Shown here: positions 27,335-35,517 of the stretch, piece by piece
How the letters are laid out: each line of letters opens with the position of its first letter
How positions within the stretch are numbered: position 1 is the stretch's first letter
Assembly (NCBI GenBank): GCA_001953215.1
Contig: CP019169.1
Span: 682,001-746,000 of the forward strand
Source: Betaproteobacteria bacterium GR16-43
Lineage (GTDB): Bacteria; Pseudomonadota; Gammaproteobacteria; Burkholderiales; Usitatibacteraceae
Direction of reading: 5' to 3'
Length of the DNA: 64,000 nucleotides
Notes under the pieces: generated by a model
What the model was told of the DNA's origin: nothing
Database searches by the model: none
Seen by the model: the letters and a program-made list of their open reading frames with translations, nothing else
Program-made: the position numbers and the translations under genes

Positions 27335-28150
27335 ATGAATGCACCCACCGATTTCGCCGCCCTCAAGACCCGACAGCAGACCGCCTGGGCGAGCGGCGAC
27401 TACGCCGTGATCGGCACCACCCTGCAGATCGTCGGCGAGCAGTTGGCCGAAGCCTGCGACCTGCGCTTCGGCGAAGCCGTGCTCGACGTCGCGGCCGGCA
27501 ACGGCAACGCGACGCTCGCCGCAGCACGCCGTGGCTGCAACGTGACTTCCACCGACTACGTGGCCTCGCTGCTCGAACGCGGCTCGGATCGCGCGCGCGC
27601 CGAAGGCCTGAACGTCGTCTTCCAGGCGGCCGATGCCGAAGCCCTCCCGTTCAAGGATGCGAGCTTCGACGTCGTGCTCTCCACCTTCGGCGTGATGTTC
27701 GCACCCGACCAGGCGAAGGCCGCATCGGAAATGGCGCGCGTGGTCCGCCCCGGCGGGCGCATCGGCATGGCGAACTGGACGCCCGGCAGCCTCGTGGGCC
27801 AGATGTTCAAGATCCTCGGCCGCCACCTGCCCCCGCCTCCCGGCGTGCAGTCGCCGTCGCTCTGGGGCACCGAAGCCTACCTGCGCACGCTCTTCGGCCC
27901 GCAGGCGAAGATCGACGTGACGCCGCGCATGTTCAACTTCCGTTATCGCTCGGCCGCGCACTTCATCGACGTCTTCCGCACCTGGTATGGCCCGGTGCAC
28001 AAGGCGTTCGCCGCGCTGCCGCCGGAGAAGGCCGCCGTGCTGGAGCTCGAGCTGACCCAGCTCCTCGAAGGCCTCAACAAAGGGGGTTCGGCATCGTTGC
28101 TCGTGCCGAGCGAGTACCTCGAGATCGTCGTGACGCTAGGGAAGCTCTGA
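27335..28150 (+). CDS. SAM-dependent methyltransferase, class I
   Basis: 271 residues. Motif I is VLDVAAGNGNATLAAA (about 48-63), and ADAEALPFKDASFDVVLSTF and ARVVRPGGRIGMANW mark the UbiE/type-11 fold. Substrate unknown. The last five codons and the TGA lie inside the left terminal repeat of a 300-bp mobile element, so the original C-terminus has probably been altered. Confidence 0.85.
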   Translation: MNAPTDFAALKTRQQTAWASGDYAVIGTTLQIVGEQLAEACDLRFGEAVLDVAAGNGNATLAAARRGCNVTSTDYVASLLERGSDRARAEGLNVVFQAADAEALPFKDASFDVVLSTFGVMFAPDQAKAASEMARVVRPGGRIGMANWTPGSLVGQMFKILGRHLPPPPGVQSPSLWGTEAYLRTLFGPQAKIDVTPRMFNFRYRSAAHFIDVFRTWYGPVHKAFAALPPEKAAVLELELTQLLEGLNKGGSASLLVPSEYLEIVVTLGKL

Positions 28151-28435
28151 TCCAGTGCCGGGGTGTGCGACGGGTCGATTTCGAGGTCGATTCTAGGCGC
28201 GAGGCCGCAGCAAGGTAGGTACCTTGCAAGGTCGAGCAACGACGAAGCGGCCCGAAATCGCCCGTCCCGTCAGACGGCGAGCGCGTACGGTCGACGTGCC
28301 AGGGTTGCGGCAGGTGCGGCGTCTGCTACGTTTCTTGGCTTGCGAATAGGTCGGCTATTCGCTGCGCCGCGCGCCTTGCATCCATCCGCACCTGCCGCAA
28401 CGCACATCCCCGGGACTGGATCAGAGCTTCCCTAG
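28136..28435. mobile_element. 300-bp MITE with IS5-like ends
   Basis: Terminal inverted repeats of about 33 bp (28136-28169 and 28401-28435) begin GGAAGCTCTGATCCAG and are flanked on both sides by CTAG, a 4-base duplication of the YTAR type made by IS5-family transposases. Inner dyads pair 28170-28185 with 28254-28269 and 28309-28326 with 28386-28403. No transposase is encoded, so it would need one in trans. It accounts for the whole 305-bp gap. Confidence 0.7.
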
Positions 28436-28455
28436 GGGCGTGATCGCCCCGGAGG

Positions 28456-28806
28456 TCAGGCCGCGGTCGCGCCCTTCGCGATCTCGGCCTCGATCTCCGA
28501 GACCACCTTCAGCCACTGGTCCTTGCGCAGGATCTTCGGGCTCGCCACCGAGAGCGCGCCCTTGCTGTGCACGATGCGGGAAGACCGCAGCAGGTCGGGC
28601 GGAGTCTGCCCCGACGACAGGAACGTGACCGCGACGCCCTTGAAGCGCTTCAGCTCCGGGTACTGCAGCGGCACGAAGCTCATGAAGTAGATCTTGCGCT
28701 CGCCGATCTTGGCGAGCGAGCGCGCGACCGCGATCGAGTACGCGTCGGCCGCGGCATCGGCGACCTCGATGCGGAGGTTTTCGTCGGTCGGCGTGAAGCG
28801 GCTCAT
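28456..28806 (-). CDS. Uncharacterised protein
   Basis: 116 residues, soluble, no export signal. Starts ATG 28806 with GGAGG upstream (AGGAGGTAACCC). Segments ADAYSIAVARSLAKIGERK and VAVTFLSSGQTPPDLLRSS suggest a compact alpha/beta domain; family not recognised. Divergent from the next gene across a 137-bp region holding that gene's promoter. Confidence 0.65.
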   Translation of the reverse strand: MSRFTPTDENLRIEVADAAADAYSIAVARSLAKIGERKIYFMSFVPLQYPELKRFKGVAVTFLSSGQTPPDLLRSSRIVHSKGALSVASPKILRKDQWLKVVSEIEAEIAKGATAA

Positions 28807-28860
28807 GGGTTACCTCCTGGATTGGCCGCTACAGTACCCCACACTTCCCTTCCGCGCCTT

Positions 28861-28905
28861 TGTCAAAAATACTTGACATCCCCGATGAGTCAAGTATATT
28901 TGACA
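28861..28905 (+). promoter_or_regulatory. Promoter overlapped by two TGTCAA-type operators
   Basis: Two palindromes TGTCAA-N6-TTGACA (28861-28878) and GTCAA-N7-TTGACA (28889-28905) are themselves near-identical inverted copies. They contain -35 TTGACA (28873-28878) and -10 TATATT (28895-28900), 16 bases apart. A third half-site TGTCAAAT starts at 28909. Binding would block polymerase; the HTH protein encoded two genes downstream is the natural candidate. Confidence 0.75.
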
Positions 28906-28943
28906 CCATGTCAAATCAATCACACATGGCGGGGAACCCCGAA

Positions 28944-29363
28944 ATGAACGCATCGTTCGAGGAAAAGAGCGTCTGGATCCAGTTGGTGAGCCTCGTGGCC
29001 GTCCTCGGCTCGTACTTCGCGATCGCCGGACTCATGCTGTCGAAAGGCGTCACGGTCATCGTCGCATACGTGCCGCTCTTCTTCGTCGCCGTGGTGCTGC
29101 TGGTGGTCGTCCTGGTGGCGGGGCACGTCGTCGCCGCGCTCGCGAGCAAACCCGAGGGCCGCGACGAGCGCGACCGTCTGATCGGCTGGCGCGCCGAGAG
29201 CAACTCGGCCTGGATCCTCGCCGTGGGCGTCTGCGCCGCGATCACGGGCCTGGTGGCCTCGATCGAGAACGTCTACATCGCGCACCTGCTGGTGCTCTCG
29301 ATGCTCCTGTCCGAAGTCGCCAAGAATGTCTTCCAGCTCGTCTACTACCGCCGGGGCCTGTAG
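28944..29363 (+). CDS. Small four-helix membrane protein
   Basis: 139 residues from ATG 28944, chosen because GGGGA sits nine bases upstream and the promoter's -10 ends at 28900, leaving no leader for ATG 28908. Four membrane helices: about 13-32, 36-58, 89-108 and 113-130. A charged loop (KPEGRDERDRLIGWRAESNS) separates the pairs. It is followed two bases later by an HTH regulator, an arrangement common for DUF2178-like membrane proteins. Confidence 0.8.
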   Translation: MNASFEEKSVWIQLVSLVAVLGSYFAIAGLMLSKGVTVIVAYVPLFFVAVVLLVVVLVAGHVVAALASKPEGRDERDRLIGWRAESNSAWILAVGVCAAITGLVASIENVYIAHLLVLSMLLSEVAKNVFQLVYYRRGL

Positions 29364-29365
29364 CG

Positions 29366-29593
29366 ATGAGCCGCTCGAAGATGGGCATCGAGAACAGCAT
29401 CCGGACGCTGCGGTTCCACCATCGCGAGATGACGCAGCAGGAGCTGGCCGATCGCATCGGCGTCACGCGCCAGACCGTGAATGCCATCGAAGGCAACAAG
29501 TACTCGCCCTCGCTGGAGGTGGCCTTCCGGATCGCGGAGGTGTTCGGCAAGCCGCTGGAAGAAGTCTTCCAGTACGTCGCGAAACCGGGGTAG
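29366..29593 (+). CDS. Cro/CI family HTH regulator
   Basis: 75 residues, almost entirely one XRE-type HTH: MTQQELADRIGVTRQTVNAI (about 25-44) followed by NKYSPSLEVAFRIAEVF. This short form resembles regulators paired with membrane proteins (YozG/ansR-like). It probably represses its own operon from the palindromes at 28861-28905. Confidence 0.9.
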   Translation: MSRSKMGIENSIRTLRFHHREMTQQELADRIGVTRQTVNAIEGNKYSPSLEVAFRIAEVFGKPLEEVFQYVAKPG

Positions 29594-29596
29594 TCG

Positions 29597-30415
29597 CTAC
29601 TTCTTGACGGTGACGACGTGCGCCTGGATCTTTCCGTCGACGCGGCCGGATCCGAAGCGCGCGGCCAGCGCACGGGCCGCGGCATCGGTGGCTTCGACGA
29701 GACGCGCCGCATCGCGGGCCTCGATCTCGTTTCGCAACGGCGTTCCCTGGCAGTACGCGATCGCCGGAATTCGCGCCGACGTTGCCTTGCTACGCGCCGC
29801 GATCGTGGCGATCGAGGCAGGCCTCGTGAAGCCTCCGTTGGCGAGATCGCGCTCGATCGCGGAACGGTCGTGATAGCCGTGGGGCGTGCGCGACATGAAG
29901 CGCGGCGGATCGGCCGGGAAGACCGATTCGAGCGCGGTCGTGACCACGTCGGCGAATTCGTTCTCCTCGATGCGGTCCCACGCGTTGAAGATGAGCACGC
30001 CGCCCGGAGCGAGAACGCGGCGCGCCTCGGTGAACGCCTTCGCTTTGTCGGGAAAGAACATCACGCCGAACTGGCAGGCCACGGCATCGAACGCGCCATC
30101 CGCGAAAGGCAGGTTCATCGCGTCGGCCTGCCGCCATTCGACCTTGCGTTCGGTTCCCATCGCGGCGGCCATGTCCAGCATCGCCTGGTTCAGGTCCGTG
30201 GCCACGATGGAAGTGCTCGCGGGTAACCGCGAAGCGAGGCGGCGCGTCACGACCCCTGTACCGGCGGCAATCTCGAGCACGCGAGCCGGGGACTTCGCCG
30301 CCAGGCGGCCCGCCAGGTCGTCGGCATACGGCTCGAAGATCAGCGGGACCAGGTACTCCTCGTAGAGCTTCGGAATCGAGCCTGCGAAGAGTTTGTCGCT
30401 ATCGGGAGCGCTCAC
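29597..30415 (-). CDS. SAM-dependent methyltransferase, UbiE/type-11 family
   Basis: 272 residues. Motif I VLEIAAGTGVVTRRLA, then DLNQAMLDMAAA and QADAMNLPFADGAFDAVACQ as SAM-binding segments; RRVLAPGGVLIFNAWD is motif III-like. The N-terminus (IPKLYEEYLVPLIFEPYA) is common in this branch. Substrate unknown. Convergent with the HTH gene (three-base gap); its start overlaps the stop of the next minus-strand gene by four bases. Confidence 0.87.
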   Translation of the reverse strand: MSAPDSDKLFAGSIPKLYEEYLVPLIFEPYADDLAGRLAAKSPARVLEIAAGTGVVTRRLASRLPASTSIVATDLNQAMLDMAAAMGTERKVEWRQADAMNLPFADGAFDAVACQFGVMFFPDKAKAFTEARRVLAPGGVLIFNAWDRIEENEFADVVTTALESVFPADPPRFMSRTPHGYHDRSAIERDLANGGFTRPASIATIAARSKATSARIPAIAYCQGTPLRNEIEARDAARLVEATDAAARALAARFGSGRVDGKIQAHVVTVKK

Positions 30416-30810
30416 GATGCACGAATGCGCCGGCTCGCCACGTGAAGGACCATCAACCGCGCGGCCTCGAGGAAGACCAGCGCCGCGGCGCTCACTTCAA
30501 GGAGGATGGTTGCGTTCATCGCGGGCGAGTGCGCGGACATCGGAGCCAGGACGTAGTGCCCGAGGCTGTCCATCCCCAGCGCCGCATACACCGCGACGAG
30601 CAGCAGGCCCACGACGGGGTAGCCACGACTCACCAGCAGCCAGCCGCAGAACCCCAGCGCGCTCATCGCCGCCCACGCGGAGTACACGCCCGCTCGCGTC
30701 CACGTGACCGGCAAGCCCGGATAGTCGGCGAGGAATTCCGCGTTGTGGATGAAGTGCACGAGGCTCGCCGCGCCGTAGACCAGCATCAACACGGGAAGCA
30801 ACTTGCGCAT
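30412..30810 (-). CDS. Small integral membrane protein
   Basis: 132 residues with four predicted membrane helices (about 5-25, 40-62, 66-85, 97-122). Begins MRKLLPVLMLVYGAASLVHF; the Phe-His-rich first helix is seen in several unnamed membrane families. Function unknown. Upstream partner of the methyltransferase in a coupled run. Confidence 0.65.
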   Translation of the reverse strand: MRKLLPVLMLVYGAASLVHFIHNAEFLADYPGLPVTWTRAGVYSAWAAMSALGFCGWLLVSRGYPVVGLLLVAVYAALGMDSLGHYVLAPMSAHSPAMNATILLEVSAAALVFLEAARLMVLHVASRRIRAS

Positions 30811-30821
30811 GGGCGGCCCCC

Positions 30822-31040
30822 CTATTCCTTGTGGGTCCGCATGAGCCACACGCCCAGGGCGCCGAACGCCAGGGCGACCACGCCGAGGAACGTCCAGAAC
30901 CACGCGTATCCCAGCCCGGCGGCCCTTTGCTCCGGGTCCGCGATTTCGCCCAGCGAGGTGAAGCCGTTGATCGCGACGGCCAGGCACACCATCGCGAAGA
31001 TCGCGGACATGATGATGCTCATCTGCAGGGTGATCTTCAA
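30822..31040 (-). CDS. Small two-helix membrane protein
   Basis: 72 residues, two membrane helices (about 7-27 and 45-65). Start is uncertain: TTG 31040 just after the stop of the upstream gene, or ATG 31022. Unnamed. Same strand and closely packed with neighbours, so likely co-transcribed. Confidence 0.55.
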   Translation of the reverse strand: MKITLQMSIIMSAIFAMVCLAVAINGFTSLGEIADPEQRAAGLGYAWFWTFLGVVALAFGALGVWLMRTHKE

Positions 31041-31041
31041 T

Positions 31042-31395
31042 TCAGGAATCCAGCCCTTGGTCGTTGCGCCACCAGGCTTCGGCGCCGTTGATGTGGATGA
31101 GGATCTCGTCGGCGCGATAACCCGTGGCCTTGGCTTCCAGGCGCAACCCGGGCTCGTGCAATTCCTCGTGCACGGCCTCCCAGTCGTCCCACTGGGCGGA
31201 GTCGTCGTTCTTGTTGGCCTGCAGCAGCTTCAGCTCGCGATCGAACAGGCCCTGCACCGCCTGGAATTCCTCGGTCGCATGGAAGACGCCGGTGTACCAC
31301 GGAGAGCTCGCGTCGCCCTTCGAGACCTCGATGGTGCCCAGGAGCACGTTGCCGCGCACGAGGTCCAGCTTCATGGGGATTTGTTGTTTTGCCAC
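31042..31395 (-). CDS. Uncharacterised cytoplasmic protein
   Basis: 117 residues. GTG 31395 has GGGAGAA seven bases upstream. N-terminal beta-rich segment (LDLVRGNVLLGTIEVSKGD) then an acidic helix-rich part and YRADEILIHINGAEAWWR. Not recognised. Begins inside the last 25 bases of the preceding membrane-protein gene. Confidence 0.6.
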   Translation of the reverse strand: MAKQQIPMKLDLVRGNVLLGTIEVSKGDASSPWYTGVFHATEEFQAVQGLFDRELKLLQANKNDDSAQWDDWEAVHEELHEPGLRLEAKATGYRADEILIHINGAEAWWRNDQGLDS

Positions 31396-31562
31396 GTTCG
31401 ATTCTCCCGGTTCAGGAGTAGCACGATACCGTTTCCGGCCAACGCCAGCACGATCACCCCACCCAGCCACGATTCGGGCAGGCTGAGCACGACCGGAATC
31501 GCAACCGCGACGGACGCGACGAGCATCCCGATGCCGATCCTGCCGGTGGTCCCCAGCGGCAT
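31371..31562 (-). CDS. Very small membrane protein
   Basis: 63 residues, two hydrophobic stretches (about 8-28 and 33-50). ATG 31562 overlaps the stop of the methyltransferase upstream (TGATG) and its end overlaps the next start, which supports it as real despite its size. No function assigned. Confidence 0.5.
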   Translation of the reverse strand: MPLGTTGRIGIGMLVASVAVAIPVVLSLPESWLGGVIVLALAGNGIVLLLNRENRTWQNNKSP

Positions 31563-32194
31563 CAGGTCTTCCTCCAGACGCTCGCGAGCCAGGGCTGCTG
31601 CTCGAGCGGCAATCCGGGCGGACGATAGTAGTGCTCCAGTTCCACGAACGACGCCGCTTGAAGGAATGCGCGCCAGGCTTCCAGGTCGTGGTACGCCCCG
31701 TATCGCCCGCGATTCCAGCCCTCCTCGTTGCTTCCGCGCGGATTCGAGGCGAAGAGCACACCCTCGGGCTTGAGCGCCGCTCGCAACTCGCCCAGCACGC
31801 GTGGCAGTTCCTGTCGCGGCACGTGGAAGAGCGATGCATTGGCGAAGACGCCGTCGAAGCGGCTCGCGGGAAGCTGGAGCGCGAGGAAGTCCTGCTCCCA
31901 CACTTCGCACCCGCTGTGCTCCCGTGCCATGGCGGCGAGTGGGGCCGAACCTTCGAGACCGATCGGTTCATGGCCCAGCGCGCGAAAGGCCGCGAGGTCG
32001 CGCCCGGGGCCGCAACCGAAATCGAGGATGCGAAACGGCGGCGTACCGCGGATGTGCCGCAGCAGCGCGTCGATGTTCTGCGTCACGTCGTGGCCCCGCG
32101 TGCCTTCCCAGAACTCGGCGGCGCGCGCGCTGTAGTGCTCGAGCGTCTTCTCCGAGACGAGTGCGAGATCCGCAGGCGGGGTCTCGATCGTCAC
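31562..32194 (-). CDS. SAM-dependent methyltransferase
   Basis: 210 residues. Motif I ILDFGCGPGRDLAAFRALG (about 52-70), acidic loop GLEGSAPLAAMARE, and FDGVFANASLFHVPR as motif II. Similar to class I methyltransferases of the tellurite/thiopurine kind, substrate unknown. GTG 32194 overlaps the previous stop (GTGA). Confidence 0.83.
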   Translation of the reverse strand: MTIETPPADLALVSEKTLEHYSARAAEFWEGTRGHDVTQNIDALLRHIRGTPPFRILDFGCGPGRDLAAFRALGHEPIGLEGSAPLAAMAREHSGCEVWEQDFLALQLPASRFDGVFANASLFHVPRQELPRVLGELRAALKPEGVLFASNPRGSNEEGWNRGRYGAYHDLEAWRAFLQAASFVELEHYYRPPGLPLEQQPWLASVWRKT

Positions 32195-32811
32195 TGTGCC
32201 CTTCCGGCGGGACCGAAGTAGAGAGCGGCGTCGAAATGGAGGATGTCGGTGTCCTTGCGGATCTCTTCGGGAAACGAACCGCAGGGATCGGCTTTCCGGA
32301 CCACGCGCCGCGCCATGGGCTCGATGGCGGAATGTCCGGACCACTGGTTCACCCGTACATCCTCGATGACCCCGTCGAAGCGGATCGCGACCGATACCAC
32401 TGCTTTGCCTTCCACGCCGGTCGTGGTGGCCTCGTACGCGCCGGCTTGGTAGATCCTGGCCACGCAGGCTTCGACGTACTTCCGGAAGCGCGGCTCCATC
32501 CCGGCGTCGACGTGCGTCCTGCGCGGATTGGACAGGTAGGAAGCGCTCGATTTCTGGAAGGCGGCCGTTGCAGCCCGCGCGCGCTCCAGGTTCCGGGCCT
32601 CGACCTCCTTGTCCGGCGGAGGCGTGATCCACTGGCGGAGGAGGGTCGGCAGGACGGCGACGGTGGCAATCAACACCATCAGGATCAGCGCCAACAGGAG
32701 CGTGCGGGCATAGGGCGTGCGCTCCGCCTCCAGCTTGTCGACGAGCCCGCGCACGTTCTGGAGCGCCTTCTTCTCGAGGGCCCCCTGCGCGTCGTGGACT
32801 TCTTCGCTCAT
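32191..32811 (-). CDS. TonB C-terminal-like membrane protein
   Basis: 206 residues. Cytoplasmic N-terminus, one membrane helix (about 37-58; TLLLALILMVLIATVAVLP), a linker, and a periplasmic TonB/TolA-type C-terminal domain (about 100-200; GKAVVSVAIRFDGVIEDVRV, IEPMARRVVRKADPC, DTDILHFDAALYF). No ExbBD neighbours. Start ATG 32811 has AAGGA six bases upstream; ATG 32817 is too close to it. Could energise a receptor or simply use this fold. Confidence 0.65.
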   Translation of the reverse strand: MSEEVHDAQGALEKKALQNVRGLVDKLEAERTPYARTLLLALILMVLIATVAVLPTLLRQWITPPPDKEVEARNLERARAATAAFQKSSASYLSNPRRTHVDAGMEPRFRKYVEACVARIYQAGAYEATTTGVEGKAVVSVAIRFDGVIEDVRVNQWSGHSAIEPMARRVVRKADPCGSFPEEIRKDTDILHFDAALYFGPAGRAQ

Positions 32812-32837
32812 TTCCATTCCTTCGCGAGTTGATCCAG

Positions 32838-33227
32838 TCAGAACCAATAATCCGCGACGCATTTTCCATCGCGTGGCAGGTCTTCGAAGTTCACGAGCCC
32901 GTCGAAATGGTCGATCGGCAGGTGCGCCACCGCTTCCGGTTCGGTCAGGCGCACGTTGACCGCGAGGCGACGCTTCCCTTCCTTGTTGGTCTGCAGGGCC
33001 CGCCAGTACGCCACGCAGCCGCAGGTCGCGCAGAAGTGGAAGCCGAGCGCCTTGCCGCGAATGTAGGCCTGCGTCGGACCCGAGACGTGCACGCCTTCAC
33101 CTTCGTAGTCGTAGATCCACAGGACGCCATAGCGGCGGCAGACCGTGCAATTGCACGCGGTGGCCGACTCGGGCGTGCTTTCGAATCGCCATTGGACCGC
33201 ACCGCAGTGGCAGGCACCCTGGATCAT
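32838..33227 (-). CDS. GFA family (CENP-V/Gfa) zinc protein
   Basis: 129 residues. The zinc-binding cysteines of the glutathione-dependent formaldehyde-activating family are all present: CHCGAVQW (6-13), CNCTVCRRYG (25-34) and FCATCGCVAYWR (about 66-77). The family name overstates the function; many members have no shown activity on formaldehyde. Confidence 0.88.
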   Translation of the reverse strand: MIQGACHCGAVQWRFESTPESATACNCTVCRRYGVLWIYDYEGEGVHVSGPTQAYIRGKALGFHFCATCGCVAYWRALQTNKEGKRRLAVNVRLTEPEAVAHLPIDHFDGLVNFEDLPRDGKCVADYWF

Positions 33228-33229
33228 GA

Positions 33230-33616
33230 TTATTCCCCGCGGGCATCCGGAGGTTGCCGGACGAGCACCCTCTCCGTCGAACCCAGGATGACGAGCGCAT
33301 TGAGGTCGCGGCGGTGTTCTATCTCGAGGCGGCTGTAGCCTTCTCCATCGCGGCCGTCCCATGTGCGCAGCTTCACGCGGCCGCCGTGGATGCGATATTT
33401 GCAATCGACGCGCTCCACGAGATTGGTGCGCTTTTCGAGGAGGAAGATGAAGCACTTGCCATCGCCGCGCAGCGCGAGGCTGAGCCGGCCCTCGGAGTCG
33501 TCGTAGACCCAGTTGGCAATCTCGTTGCCGCCTTGCGCGCCGAACGCGTTGGTCGCGACAAGACCCACTCCCGCAAGGGCTGCGACGATCGCAAGCGCTT
33601 TGCCAATCCACCCCAT
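33230..33616 (-). CDS. Uncharacterised exported or anchored protein
   Basis: 128 residues with an N-terminal hydrophobic signal (KALAIVAALAGVGLVATNAFG). The mature domain has repeated beta segments and two Cys. Not recognised. Lies two bases before the GFA gene and one base after the DUF1801 gene on the same strand. Confidence 0.6.
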   Translation of the reverse strand: MGWIGKALAIVAALAGVGLVATNAFGAQGGNEIANWVYDDSEGRLSLALRGDGKCFIFLLEKRTNLVERVDCKYRIHGGRVKLRTWDGRDGEGYSRLEIEHRRDLNALVILGSTERVLVRQPPDARGE

Positions 33617-33617
33617 C

Positions 33618-34052
33618 TCAGGACTTCGCTTTCTTCGACGGCTTCGGCTTCTTCAAGGGCTTCGACTTGCCGGACTTGTTGAACGCGACCGCTTGACGAA
33701 AGAGTGTCTTGAAAGCGGTTGCGTCCACTTCACTTCCTTCGGGGATGTCGATCGCGCGGCGCGTGTTCCCTTCGAGGCTCGAGTTGAAGAGACGCTTGGG
33801 GTCCTTCAACGCGGCGCCGTGGGCGAAGGTGAGCTTCACGGCCTTCTTGTAGGTCTCGCCGGTGCAAATGATGCCGTCGTGCGACCAGACCGGAATGGCC
33901 CACTTCCACTCCTCGACGACTTTCGGATCCGCTTCGTGGATGAGCTTGCGCATCCGGGCGAGGATTTTCCCGCGCCAGTCCCCGAGTTCGGCGATTCGCT
34001 CCGAAATCCGTTCCTCTGCGGCCGGGCCTGGATTGGCGTCTGGCTTCTTCAT
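33618..34052 (-). CDS. DUF1801 domain protein
   Basis: 144 residues. The central segment PKVVEEWKWAIPVWSHDGIICTGE-like core (about 45-68, key WKW, PVW and GxxC) and VKLTFAHGAALKDP match DUF1801, a frataxin-like fold. The C-terminus is a Lys/Pro-rich tail (residues 130-144). Function unknown; common in soil bacteria. Confidence 0.85.
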   Translation of the reverse strand: MKKPDANPGPAAEERISERIAELGDWRGKILARMRKLIHEADPKVVEEWKWAIPVWSHDGIICTGETYKKAVKLTFAHGAALKDPKRLFNSSLEGNTRRAIDIPEGSEVDATAFKTLFRQAVAFNKSGKSKPLKKPKPSKKAKS

Positions 34053-34057
34053 CGTTT

Positions 34058-34648
34058 TCACTTCCCGCGTGGAATGTAGATGGGAATATAGGTCGTCCCG
34101 CCGCCGCCGCTCTGGCATCGCCCCTGCGGGACCGAAGTAATCTCGCCTTGCTTCGGTTCCGGCGCTGCGCCGAAGAACCGGGCCTTCATGTACGCGGACG
34201 CCGCGGGCAGGTCTGTCGAGTTTCGTACGCCGACCGAGCCGCTGCCCGACGACGGGAAAGAGAAGTCGGTGAGGTAGGTGACCTCACCCGGCTTCACATT
34301 GAACATCGCCATGCGCTGGCCGCAATTCGCGGCATAGCGCTTGTCCGCCACGATCGAGACCAGGCCGTAGCCACGACCCGCCGGGGCCACCCGGAGCTTG
34401 CGCACGAGATAGCCGCCCTCGGCGGTGCCGACGATTCCATCCGGGAGCCAGCCATCGGCATGGAACTTCCCGTCCTTCAGGTCGCCGCTGTGAATGACCA
34501 GCTTGGTTCCTTCCGGCGCTCCGATGATCACGATGCCCTCGTCCGGGCCGAGCTTCAGTTCCGAGGGGCCCTGGACGTTCGACAACGAAACGCATCCGCC
34601 CAGGATGAAGGAAATGGCGAAGGTCCAGCTCCTCGTACCGCTCTTCAT
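34058..34648 (-). CDS. Putative lipoprotein
   Basis: 196 residues. Signal with lipobox ILGGC (Cys 19), so probably lipidated. Beta-rich body with GPDEGIVIIGAPEGTKLVI and a Gly-Ser-rich stretch (SSGSGSVGV) resembling the DUF2846-type outer-membrane-associated lipoproteins. Start overlaps the stop of the upstream gene (ATGA). Confidence 0.7.
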   Translation of the reverse strand: MKSGTRSWTFAISFILGGCVSLSNVQGPSELKLGPDEGIVIIGAPEGTKLVIHSGDLKDGKFHADGWLPDGIVGTAEGGYLVRKLRVAPAGRGYGLVSIVADKRYAANCGQRMAMFNVKPGEVTYLTDFSFPSSGSGSVGVRNSTDLPAASAYMKARFFGAAPEPKQGEITSVPQGRCQSGGGGTTYIPIYIPRGK

Positions 34649-35466
34649 TCCGCTTCTCCGTTGTCCATGTTGAATCGGAACACCCGCCCGTCGACGCGAG
34701 TGACGACGAGCCTGTTGCCCGCATCGATGCCGCCGATGCTGCCCCAAGCGTAGTGCGAGACCGTGCGCCTGAGTATGGATCGATCAGGAACGATTGCCCG
34801 AAGCGGCACCGATTTCACCTTTCGACCGTGGTTCCAGAAGCCGATCATTTCCACGGAATCGTCCGCGTCCAGGGCCAGGAGGTTCAATCCACCGTATCCG
34901 ACGGCGAGGTGCTCGCCATCGTCGGAAATGTAGAGCGAACGGAACCAGCCGGGAATTTTCCACAGCGGCTTGCCCGTAGCCAACTCGACCCCTTGGGTTC
35001 CGGTGCCCGGGTCCGAGATCGCGGCGAATTTTCCGTTCGGGCTCACGACACGGTGCGCGGCCGGTGGCGGCAAGGGCGCATCGGCAAGCGCACTTCCAAT
35101 GAAAAAGCAGAGTGCCGCGAGGAGTCCCCAGATTCCGATGATCACGGCCGCCGCGATTCGACTCACCGGCTTTCCGTTCGCGGCGATCTCCTGCGCGCGG
35201 GCGCGACACTCGACGAGAACCTCCTGCGGGACGAGCTTCACCGCGACGGCAATTCCAAGGGGAACGAGAACGAGGTCATCGAGATACCCCAATACCGGAA
35301 TGAAATCCGGAATCAGGTCGATCGGACTGATCGCGTACGCGACAACGCCACCCACGAGCCACTTCGCATACCACGGCGTTCGCGGATCTCGCGCGGCCAA
35401 ATACAGCGCGTGCGTCTCGAGCTTGAGACGGCGGACACGCTCCTTGAATTTCTCCAGTGTCTTCAC
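34645..35466 (-). CDS. YkvA-type (DUF1232) domain fused to a beta-propeller-like part
   Basis: 273 residues. Residues 15-85 are a DUF1232/YkvA domain (LAARDPRTPWYAKWLVGGVV, AYAISPIDLIPDFIPVLGYL), usually a free-standing small membrane protein. A further membrane helix (about 100-122) leads to a periplasmic half with blade-like repeats (SPNGKFAAISDPGTG, LYISDDGEHLAVGYG, GGIDAGNRLVVTRVDGRVF). GTG 35466 is tentative; no clear ribosome site is seen. The combination is unusual. Confidence 0.65.
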   Translation of the reverse strand: MKTLEKFKERVRRLKLETHALYLAARDPRTPWYAKWLVGGVVAYAISPIDLIPDFIPVLGYLDDLVLVPLGIAVAVKLVPQEVLVECRARAQEIAANGKPVSRIAAAVIIGIWGLLAALCFFIGSALADAPLPPPAAHRVVSPNGKFAAISDPGTGTQGVELATGKPLWKIPGWFRSLYISDDGEHLAVGYGGLNLLALDADDSVEMIGFWNHGRKVKSVPLRAIVPDRSILRRTVSHYAWGSIGGIDAGNRLVVTRVDGRVFRFNMDNGEAE

Positions 35467-35517
35467 GGGGGAGGAAACCTGGGCGGCGGTTCCTTCTTCT
35501 TGAACAAACCGAAAACC

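Noticed and set aside
28860-28943. Longer start (TTG 28860 or ATG 28908) for the membrane protein
   Set aside because: Both lie within or right at the promoter elements, so would not be transcribed with a usable leader; ATG 28944 has a ribosome site.
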